Source: Trachythela sp. YZ-2020
Taxonomy: Eukaryota > Cnidaria > Anthozoa > Malacalcyonacea > Clavulariidae
Direction of reading: 5' to 3'
NCBI GenBank assembly: GCA_016169945.1
Contig: JADLSH010000390.1
Location: forward strand, 186,001-250,000
Length of the DNA: 64,000 nucleotides
Shown here: piece after piece, positions 33,811 through 45,700 of the stretch
Layout of the letters: each line of letters opens with the position of its first letter
Numbering within the stretch: the first letter of the stretch is position 1
Position numbers and translations under genes: made by a program
The notes under the pieces: model-generated
Database searches by the model: none
What the model was told of the DNA's origin: nothing
Seen by the model: only the letters and a program-made list of their open reading frames with translations

Positions 33811-36800
33811 TTAGCGTGGAACAACAATATAGGGTTGAAAAGGAACAAATGACCGTTTATCGTGACATGTATATATCCACTTGGGTCTCACAAATGTCAG
33901 TGAACTGTTGTCAACCAGAGCCTATAGATGTTAGCAATGAAAAGTTTATTTTTAGTGCAAAATTTATTTGTAACTTATTTGTATGAGTCGCACAAAACGA
34001 TAAAGCGATAGTGTTAACTTTCCGGGGGTTTGTGATGAATGCATGTGCTTAAATATTATATCGCATGTATATAATATGTATTTAATAGTATGTATATTGT
34101 ATGTGCTTATATATTCGTGTGATAAAGCGATAGTGTTAACTTTCCGAGGGTTTTATGATACATGCAGGTGCTTTCCTTTGTTGCATCAAATTTATCACTT
34201 TTCGTTTATCACATTTTTAAACATATAAAGCTACAGTTGCCCATGTTATATTTTATTTGTGTCAGTTTTATAACAACTTCAATTAGACAGTTAATTATGA
34301 ATAATTATCCACTTTATTGTTTCAATAACGAAATTGTGTGTTTTATATAATCATCTTTCGAAAAAAAACACATTTTATAAGATTGTGAAATTTCGATTTA
34401 ATCTAAATCATCGTCAGACTAATAAGCAGAATATGTAACAAATTAGGCTAATTAAAATGTGCGTTTTTTTTATCGAAATATGATTATAAACACACAATTT
34501 TAGATATAAGCATTGATTTTATTAATGTATTCCATACCTCATCAAAATTGTCATCCCAGTTCTCATTGGTAATCACATATTTCACACTGTCACTCATATA
34601 TTCCTCCAGTTCACTATATACAGGAAAGAAAAATATTAATAAGCATGATAGTTCTTGAATTTTATGAATAATAGCTTTTCATTCATTCATTCATTCATTC
34701 ATTCGTTCATTCATTCATTCATTCATTCATTCGTTCATTCATTCATTGGAATTATACCTGTATAAATATATTATTATGTTAATAAATGAATGTAGATTAA
34801 TATAAATCAGAATAATAATTCATGTTTCTTCTTATTGTGCACTCTAATGGGTAAGAATGAACAAATTTAAGGACAAATAACGATGTACACAGCAGAATCT
34901 GCCGAAATGTTATGTAATGGAAGCTACCGAAGGGTATGTAATACTTTGACTCTATATATACTCATAACATAAGATATCTAATTTAAATATAGGGAAATAC
35001 TGGCCCCAAGAAGAAATCTTAAGGTGGCTCGATACAGTTTATTTTTTTCAAAATTGGAAATTTTAACGATTTACGTTCGAATTTTTGGACAATAATCACT
35101 TGTTGGAAAACAAAGAGTGCATATCACTTATATAAAGTAACATCGAAAGAGTTTAAATTTTTTAACAAAGGTCACGTAACTGCCGTTGCTATGGCAACAA
35201 TGACGATTCAATATGGCGGATATCTTCCCTTTAAAGTAATTTTACTCGAAAACGACTTCGATGACCCCCATTTTTTATTTCATAAAATGGTTTTATTTCA
35301 TAAATAGACCCAAAATTCTCCAAATTAGTTAAAGGTGATTATTCATAATAAATTTTTTTGGGGTATACAGAATTTTTTTAAATCGTCAAAATAACTCAAT
35401 ATAATAAAAGAAAGCATTACTGAATTCGTTTCCAAGTTAAATTACTTTAAAGGGAAAATATCCGCCATATTGAAACGTCATTGTTGCCATAGCAACGGCA
35501 GTTACGTGACCTTTGTTAAAAAAATTAAACTCTTTCGATGTTAGTTTATACACTCTTTGTTTTCCGACCAGTAATAATTGTCCAAAAAGTCGGACGTAAA
35601 TCGTTAATTTTCCATTTTTGAAAATACTGTATCGAGCCACCTTAAAGTGCTACTGAAACGAATTTTTCGACCCCTTTTTTATTGGCTTAATTTAAAGTAC
35701 TCACTTTCCTGATATGTTTGCCGCAAACAGAATTAAATTTGGCCTTTTCAAACAGATTTTATAGCCTTCCAAAGTTGCGATTTTTGGCACTTCCTGTGCG
35801 AACTTTTGGTCCGCCATTTTGATGCCGTGTGACGTCATAAGATGAACACAGTTCATCATGGCGTGTTCTACTAGTAGCGAAAAACGCTATCGCGGAGGAA
35901 AAGGCTGTGTTGCTGGCGGTCCTAACTTAGTTAGTTGCGCCAATAATCAACAAACCGAAGTAATATCTATGCATCTGTCTCCTAAACGAAGAAACAGATC
36001 CGCAAAGACAGAGAAAGTGGATAAATGTTGTCCGTAAACATAGACCGAGCGTTCACGCTTCTGCGACTTCGTGTCTTTGTTCAGCCCACTTTGAAGATTC
36101 GTGCTATGATGTGAATCTTACTTTGGCTAAAGCGCTGAATATGAAATGATGATTGAAGGAAGATGCTATTCCTACAATTGATGTAGCTGGAATAGTTCCA
36201 CCGGCTGAAGAACAGCTAACAGATCGACAGGTTAGTATTGAGTATATATTTGCACCGAAGGCGTCTCGCCCACGCACATGGTGAATTGTAATATTATGCG
36301 TTTATACTAAAAATTTGTATATGTTTACTTCAAAGATAATTTGTCGCAGTAAAATATTGTCGCCTGTAAAGTTGGCCTCTTCTCTAGCAAAAGTTGATGA
36401 AAATATTCCAACAACAAGTCAGAATTTTGACGATACAATATACGACTTATCATACGATTAACTTTGTCCTTTCTACTTTTGAGGATCAACCAGATGAAAC
36501 AAAGATGGAAAATTAGAATTATAATAATATAGTATAATAATTATAATAACCATAATGTATTATATACATAAATAGTTCATATAAAGTTGATTGGTAACAA
36601 TATCGTAATATAAGTTAGTACATTACTATGGAGAATCAGATAGTTATATAACACAATAATCCTAATATAAAAATTAATTATAATGCCCGTGAGTGACATC
36701 GTTGGAAAACTCCATTGGCATTGCAGGATGTGCAAAGCTGTTGTATTATATTGTATATTTTCATAAAGAGTTCAATACGAATATTGATTTAGCAGTAATT

Positions 36801-39091
36801 TATAACCATAATAATAAAGTAATAGATTGAAATAATAATTTTAGCACGCTTTATGAAAATCACACAACAGCCATGGCATACTGCATGATCAATATTGGAG
36901 GTACAGTAAATGTACCAACCCATAAACTTATTGCATGTTTATTGGTTAGTATGATGATGCAACATTTTGTATTATTTAATAAGTTATTTACCACATTTCA
37001 TCTATAATTTATGGTTTTCATGACACTGTAAACTACTCATGACAAGTAAATAAAATCTGGTTCGTTTTCTCTGGGTACTCTGATTTCTTTTTTATGATGG
37101 GCTAGAATAGATAATATAGCTAGTTGGTTTCTCTGGGCACTTGTTTCATTTGTTGTAGGATGGGTTTAGTATAGATAATAAATGAACATTACAAATATCA
37201 ACACCTTTCATAAGTTGTGTTTACACTTCAAGCCTTGGCTTGGTTTTATACACATTTTGGATGATTATATTTGTCAACTGATCGACAATAGAAAAACATG
37301 GCTGAGGATTGAAGTGTAAACACATAAATACACTAATGTCCTTACGAACGCTGCTCAGCTGGAATATAGCCTTTTGTGTCTGCTGTTGGGTATGCTTTTC
37401 GAATAAAATGGTACACACAAGCTGCTGGCAAGAGTCTTGTGTAATCCCATCCCAATAAGCCACACATCCATTCAATGAGCTACATCTATAGGCAACTGCT
37501 CTCAAACATCTAAAAGAATACAATGCAAATGACTTTGAGTGTTGGCAGTGGTAAATGAACTGTAAAAAATTGACCTATTTTTAACACACTGCATCACAGA
37601 TATTTCTATATGTTTACAACTTAGCCTATAAAGTTGTGTCATAATTTGGTAGAAAGGCAAATTTATATAAGGCAATCCTTTATATAGAATCTCTGACAAG
37701 GTATTTATCCAATATATTTACTGACAATAGGCATATTCATAATGTAAACACGTGCACTAGGTATATTTATAAATCAATTTTAATAAATCCATTTACCACT
37801 GGTTTGAAGGTATTCTGCCGTCGCTTCTCTGCTCTAACGTCGATGGTAGAATTCCGTCCGGATCATCTGGGGTATCCACAACTTGACCTGGTTCTGGCAG
37901 TGGTTCATCATCAAGCGAAGCTATGAGATCATTGAGATGCTACATAATGTAGCATACTGAGCCGAAGTACTTGTATCGCCATCAGGCGTGCCGCGTGCTC
38001 TTAGAGTTAGTCGAACTTTCTGAAGTATTCGCGCTACTATCTGACTCGTTACTTGACATCCCCTCAGAATATAGATTGTTATATATAGTAACTTAGCTTT
38101 CCTGTAAAAAATATAGTTTTTGGCCTCACAAATCCACGAGAAATCACTGCGAATACCTCAAACGCTATATATAGGTCTATATAGATTACTGTTTACTTCG
38201 CCACTTCCGTCCATCTTCTGACGTCACAGGACACCAAAATGGCGGCTTAAAAAGTTCGCATCTGATAACGAAGTTTGGAGGCAAAATTAGACCAGTTCTA
38301 CTTAACGTACGATGCTCATACATATATGAAACTGCTTCTAAAAACGTGAATATCTTTTTAAACCAATAAAAAAGGGGGCGAAAAATTCGTTTCAGTAGCA
38401 CTTTAAACAAATATTCTTGGGCGGAAAACAGTTAAATATCGCGTTTTCATATAAGTATGCATACAACCATCCAGGTTTAGAAGACTCACCCATCATAAGC
38501 TGTTATATAACGAACAAGCATTCTTCTTTCGTCCGAATCAAACTCTCCATAGAGAAAAAATGTCATCTTTGAAAAGAAATCTGGTAGATTGAGCAAGTCC
38601 AACTTTGGTGACTTTGTAGGTGTCGTTTTATCTAAAATATTTGAGGACGCAGTTTTTTTATACCCGTATCAATGTAAAATTTCGTGTATTTAAGAGTTAA
38701 CTAAATAGATCCACTTGTTAACAAAAGCTATATTGAGTTCGGCCCAGCCTCTGTTTTAATAGATATTTCACATGTAATGGAGCCCAATATATCTTGAATA
38801 ACTATTCTATTGTTTCTTTCTTGCTATTATATTATATATATTTATACGCTACAACTACAGCTACAACTACAGCTACACCTACAGCTACAGCTACACCTAC
38901 AGCTACACCTACACCAACAGCTACACCAACACCAACACCAACACCAGCACCAACCCCAACACCAACACCAACACCAACACCAACACCAACACCAACACCT
39001 ACACCTACACCAACACCAACACCAACACCAACACCAACACCTACACCAACACCTACAACAACAACAACAACAACAACAACAACATACACCT

Positions 39092-39157
<66 letters not shown>

Positions 39158-39546
39158 CCTACACCTACCCCTACAGCTACACCTACACCTACAACAACAG
39201 CTACAACAGCTACAACAACAACACTACAACAGCTACAAAAACGACAACAGCTACAAAAACGACGACAACGACAACGACATCACCAACAGCCACAGCGACA
39301 ACAGCCACAGCGACGACGACAACAACGACAACACCAGCTACAACGACAACACCAGCTACAACGACAACACCAGCTACAACGACAACACCAGCTACAACGA
39401 CAACAACAGCTACAACAGCTACAACAGCTACAACAGCTACAACAGCTACAACAGCTACAACAGCTACAACAGCTACAACAGCTACAACAGCTACAACAGC
39501 TACAACAGCTACAACAGCTACAACAGCTACAACAGCTACAACAGCT

Positions 39547-39583
<37 letters not shown>

Positions 39584-39753
39584 CTACAACAACTACAACA
39601 ACTACAACAACTACAACAGCTACAACAACAACAACAGCTACAACAACAACAGCTACAACAACAGCTACAACAACAGCTACAACAGCAACAACAACAACAA
39701 CAACTACAACAACTACTACAATTACTACAACAACAACAACAACAGCTACAGCT

Positions 39754-39788
<35 letters not shown>

Positions 39789-42700
39789 TACAGCAACAAC
39801 TACAGCTACAGCTACAGCTACAGCAACAGCTACAGCTACAGCTACAGCTACAGCTACAGCAACAGCTACAGCTACAGCTACAGCTACAGAGTCCAGTTGC
39901 TGAGCATTAACCGCAAATTCGTGTATGTATGCAGATGGGAGTGATGCCAGTATATGGGGTATGAGTAAATAATAGCTCAGTTGGTTAGAGCGCTGCACCG
40001 GAATCGCAGTCCTATTGAACGAGATGCCAAGAAAAAATCTTGATATTACCCATACCATGATATACTGGAATCACTCCCATCTGCATATATACACGAATTT
40101 GCGGTTAATGCTCAGCAACTGGACTCTTTAGGTCAGTTGGTTAGAGCGCTGCACCGGAATCTCAGGTTCGATTCCTGCCAGAGGGCCTAAAGTTGCATTT
40201 TTCGCAACTGCTCCTGGCTAGGTCTAAAAAAGTGTATATAAATTTTCGTTCGAATATTCCATCTACACACCTTCCATCTACAAAACCTTCCATCTACAAA
40301 CACCTTCTATAACTATAACTATAACTATAACTATAACTATAACTATAACTATAACTATAACTACGGCCTTAAAAATATGTACGCCAAATACTCATTTATA
40401 GTCCCCGTTTAAATAACCCTCCCCCCATCTCTTACAGTTCCCCTCAATTTTTAAAGGGAAAATTTATGCAGGTCCCCCCCCGCCTATTAACCTTCCCCTC
40501 CCGTTCACAACAGAGAAACACATGCATGTATATAATAATAATATTTATTAATTATCTTGAAAGTTCATATCAGTTTAAACATATTCTGCTGAATCACCTT
40601 TTAACTTGTGATTCAATTTCTTGGAATCGTCATCATCAGTCTCAGATTCAGTTGAACAGTTGTAAGGATCTTCCTCATCTTTCATTACTCTGTTTAAATA
40701 TATCGAGAGAAATAATTTACATTAACGGTCGAACCTCCCCTTACGGACATCTCTATAATACGGACACTCTCTAATACGGAAAACGGAGACTACATCTCCG
40801 CCCCAGAGAGGATTCATACAGCGAAAAAATGTCAAAATTATTTCAAGCTCTGTTACTGCAGAAATGTGTTAAAACAATTTCAACCTTGTTATTTCATTTT
40901 CTGTATCATGTCCACTGTCCAACAGTTCATCTTCGATGATTTGAGTTTTATCTTGAAGTTCCGAGTTCTCTTCAATATCGTCTGCTTTGTTTACTTCATC
41001 TCGAATAGTTGCCACTGGTGCTGGAGTTGCTAAATAGAAGCAGAGAAACAATGAATACACCAGGCATAGGCGTACGACAGGGGGGGAGTGTGGGCTAGCT
41101 GTCTCCAAATTATGTCAGAAATGAGAATAAAGTCGGTATTTTACAGGTTGAGCTAGACTTACTCCAAAGAAGAGGTGGACACTTTGCAAAATATTGGGAT
41201 TGTGATTTTATGTTGCTGTAAATTAGTGAAATTTTTCTTAAGAAGAGCTATCAGCCTTTCATTGTTACAGCTTAGTTACTTAATTAATCAATTATCTTTA
41301 ACTTTAGAACAGGCGAAACTACCAAGAGAAGCCATTGCATGCATTGCATCACACAAAATCTTACATTCAGGGGTTGTTTTCTGAGATGTCGATTCATGAG
41401 ACGGTGAAGCCTGTTAAATAGAGGTTGACACTGACAGTTAGTGTACTGGCAAGGCCCGTTCAAACGAAGCTAACATTGTTGGTCCAACATCATCCAACCT
41501 TGTTGGATGCAACATTGTTGAATACTCGTTTGAACACTATGTTGGGTAATGTTGGCTGATGTTGGATCGTTTTTTTTAATAATTTTATCCAACATTGTGC
41601 AACATCGTCCAACATTGTTGGACCGACAATGTTGGACGACGTTGGTCTCGTTTAAGGGCCTTTAGTCTTTTTAACAACGAAGCTTATTCTAATTATAGGA
41701 TAAAAGTTTCTGTTAGAACATCGGAAAACACAAGACTTTGCATTCGCATGACTTCACAATCACCTTGCACTCAAGAAAATGAAGATATAAAACCTGATGG
41801 ATATCGTAATACCAACGTAGAACTGTGCACCAAACTTGTGACGTCATTTATTTACACTAATATGGAAATTCACCGTGCGTACTTTTTGTTCGGCGTGTGA
41901 GCTCGTGGGACGATCTTTATCTGTTTTTCGAGCAGGTATCTCAATTTCTTTTTCTTCTGTACTGCTTTCATCACTATCATCACCTCGCAATCTGTATCTA
42001 CAACAAGATAAACTCAGACCTATTACTGACCATTGAAGTTATTAATTATTCAATAGTACTGTACCTACTGTACCCTGTTTAACAATGTATAACATTATCT
42101 GACGTCGAGAAAGGGTCTGGAACTAGAAACTTTTACTTGACAATATCGTGACAACAAAATTCAGGACTGTTACAAATATTGTCTGGTTTCCATCGACAGT
42201 AGAGAAACTGTACGTTATTTGGATAGTATATTCCATGACCAAACGACAGCATTTAATATATATCGTTTGTATATATATTGAGTAGTTTTAATTAAAGATT
42301 GATTTCTTATTGTCAACTAGTCCCAGCTCGCCCAAGTCCAATTACGTGTTACAAGATTACCTGGAATTGATGGAAACAATTAAAGTTATGAACTTAAGAA
42401 GCATGATGATTTGATGAAGATCACTCGTTATACGAGATGCGTTCAAAAGAAGAAGCTTAGCAGGAACAATTTTAGACGTGTAACAGGAAAAACCACAGTC
42501 GACTGTACGCAGTCCCGATAAATTACGAAAAATGTACTAGCAAAGTTGCGCGGCAGGTCTAATTAATCTGTTTATTGGTTTTCTAACCTCCTTTCTGGCA
42601 GTCGCTTCTTCTTATTGAGACAATCATGTACCCATGTTTGTGAAACTATTTTACTTTTTCCAGTTGCTGTAGTGAGAAAAAATAAAGCGATTTACACGTA

Positions 42701-45700
42701 TCGTATATAGTTAAAGTATGATTGGCACGAAAAAGTTTACTTGTTCTTCAATCGTTATTTAGAAACAAGCAGGGGTGTAACTTGGGTCTAAACCTTAGGG
42801 GGGTGTGGGTTCGTTCTGCCTGACGAAAGGGCGTGGTCAAGACATAACGTAAAGGGGCCGGCCAAACGCAAAACGATTTATGCAGGCCCCATGCCGCTAG
42901 CGGGAATGTATGGATATCTAGTGCCAAACGCACAAGGCCACTAGGGGTATGGGGAAATTCTTCCCCACGTTGTGAGGCACTTTGGGGGATGATTTTACAG
43001 AATTCCAATGGTCAGAAAATGTCGTATATTAGATAAGCAAATTTTTCAAATTGCTCAAACTGGTCTTCAAGGAACAAAACAAAATAAATGGTTTTGCATA
43101 TAAAAGCATTATATAGCTATATATTAATTTATATCAGAATAGATATTTTATACCTTTGACTTGAGAGTACTTTGGTGTATTAATAAAGGCACATCTAAAA
43201 TATGAATTAATAATCTTTATATTTCTTCATATCTTTTAAATGAAATATTTAGTATATTTTTAAACCACCTCTGTATATTATACGTCAGAAAAGTGTGAAT
43301 AGTAACAGGGTTTAGATTACCCTCCAACACAGCAATAAACGTTACGTCCAAATTATATACTTGCGCCTAAAATACAAGGCCTATATAGGTAGCGCAGACT
43401 GTCATTCGCTCCTCCCGAGACGAGAAGTTACGGAGACTAATGGCAAGCAAGTATGTTGTTTTCCTGAGTGCAAGAGATTGACAGTGATTAGAGTACAAAG
43501 TCTTTGAAATAAATTATTGTGTGGAAATCTTGTCTTGTATATTTACTATCGTCTGAAATTAATAGATTTCGGGCTTTACCGATCCGGCTTTAGAATCGGG
43601 CTTTACCGTTCAGAACAATTTTGTTCAACTCTGCTAGAAAAACTACTTTTCACGGCTTGAAATGTCTGCGTTGTACAAGAGATGTGAAAATATGTATTTT
43701 GCCGTCGTAAACATAGCCTGCAGGATGGCGTAAGGATTTTTCAATATTCATTTCTTTTGTACTATGATTGAACTCATTGTGTTGATAGACATCGTTCTTG
43801 CGTTGGCGTCCTTTATGCGTAAGCTCCCTATTGACATGGTGTATTTCCATCCTGATGATGAAAGGTGCCCAAAGTAGGTCAATCCAAAGATCTGAGTACA
43901 CTGATACAGTAACTAAACTAATAGAAAATAACTAAAAATTGCAGACAACGAAAACATTCCAGTCTGCTGGTCTTACATTAAATGTGTACAAGTTGTGTCC
44001 CAGTCCCCACGATAGCGCGCGCCCATGGACATTGCTTTATCTCGGAGATTACCACGTTCAGGATTCTTAAAACCGCTGAGCACAAATACAACATCTTTCT
44101 ATAGCACGAGAACAACAATTACGCATTAGAAAAAAACAAAAATCTACATACGATTGTTTTACAAAAAGCACTGAAAAACTGGTTAAAATATCTTGACTTA
44201 CCAAAATCTGGTTTATTGCAAGTTCTCGTTTCTGGCTTTCCGGCGTTTCCGCCACTAAATAAGAAAGTAATATTAAATCATTACAAGCAAAGCTTCATAA
44301 ATATGAGAGGAAATAATGTCATTCAGTCGGAAGGTTTCTCTATATTTAGTCATCATACTCAGACGAAAACACCGTTTGCAAAACGTTGCAAAACGTTTTC
44401 AATCCTCCTCTGGCTCTGCAGGGTAGGATTGTGGATTTTCCCAACCTTGGGAATAACTGGAAATTTTCCGACAAACAGGCTTTTGCCTGGGTAGGTTTGC
44501 CAGTTGGCCATTACAGCACTGCTAGTCTGACGGAGTGCTGACTGTTGCTACTATAATACAGTAGTACTTACTGTCTATGCTGTGCAATTAAAAGCAATAG
44601 AATCATGTATGGCCGCATATACCATAACTATATAAAGTTAATTCTATAACTGATCACTTACCTTTTGCTTTTTTAACAGGAGGTTGAACTTTCTCTAGCT
44701 ATAGGACGAGGACACAAAGATTTCGATTTGAAAATATATACTTAATATACTTAATATACTATAATAGCACGATTTGAAAAATACTAATTTCTCATGAAGT
44801 GCATGCACGAAGCCTCAAAATTTCTCCACTTCTTTTCAGAAAGATAAGTAAAAGTTTACACTGCATCTCAATTGTATATACACTATTTACCCTTGAAATG
44901 TCCGTCTGTTTAGTAACAGTTGAATCTGCCTTTCGTTTTGAGCTTGACGGCTACAATAAAATGGAATTACTAGTTTTCAATTAGCATCAAGACATTGAAC
45001 TTTCGTTCAAATTGTATAAATGTACCGGAAAATGTGCACTGTTAATTTTGGGGTGTCAATTTAACACCAAAAAGTGGTGCTAAAAGTGTTCTCTGTAAAG
45101 TTTCTCTTATAGGTATGCAGCAAACTAGATGCGACACAACAAAACACCATAGAGTTATATCAAAACAATATTCCGTAGGGCTTTCTTGCGATTTTTTGTG
45201 AAACTGTAATTTGACTTAAACACCCATAATGTATTTAACCCTAAAAATCGTGTTAATTTAGCACCTCTAGTGGGCTAACACTTTTGATGGTGTCAAAATA
45301 GCACCCATTATTTAGCGCTATAAAGGGTGTAAATTTAGCACTTTCGCTGATGAAAGAGGTTCTATTTTAGGACCCAAAAAGGTGTTAAAAATTTCGGGTG
45401 CTGAATTAGCACTTTAAAATTGACACCCAACTTAACGGTGCTATATTGGCACCCAAATCGGTGCTAAAATAGCACTTTCTATTTAACACCACCTCCTGAT
45501 GTCAATTTAGCACCTATATAGGTGCTATTTTAACACCCCCAAATTAACAGCGTGTAAGATTTTCGCTTATATTTAGCTTTATATAAGGTGCAATAAAATA
45601 GTATACTTTAGACATGTTTCGCTTTTCTTGTTTTAATAAGTGAATGCAATCCCTGAACAAATTACATTGACGACCCAACGATTTGACACTCGCAATCTAA

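Larger units (their letters stand above)
35642..38406. mobile_element. Kolobok-like TTAA DNA transposon, degenerate
   Basis: The termini TTAAAGTGCTACTGAAACG (35642-35660) and its complement (to 38406) form inverted repeats that continue through AATTTTTCG and a CCCCTTTTTTATTGG block. Both borders read TTAA. It carries a broken THAP-domain exon on the plus strand and broken coding relics on the minus strand. Kolobok transposons have TTAA targets and THAP-type proteins, which is why I favour that class. No intact transposase is visible, so it is inactive or non-autonomous. It sits in the XRCC1 intron between the two BRCT2 exons 38490..38631 and 34538..34613. Confidence 0.7.

Noticed and set aside
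38794..39910. Two overlapping open frames of more than 360 codons (Thr/Ala/Asn-rich and Gln/Leu-rich)
   Set aside because: Purely repeat-coded by the CTACAN/CAACAN satellite, with no complexity, and placed inside an XRCC1 intron.
39968..40010. Second tRNA gene
   Set aside because: Has the A-box half only and lies in the loop of an inverted repeat.
39210..40058. Minus-strand 282-codon poly-Val/Ala frame
   Set aside because: Shadow of the same satellite.
43650..43901. 83-codon minus-strand frame in the XRCC1 region
   Set aside because: Not in the XRCC1 frame; the real exons on either side (43977..44098 and 43154..43194) join in phase without it. No family recognised.
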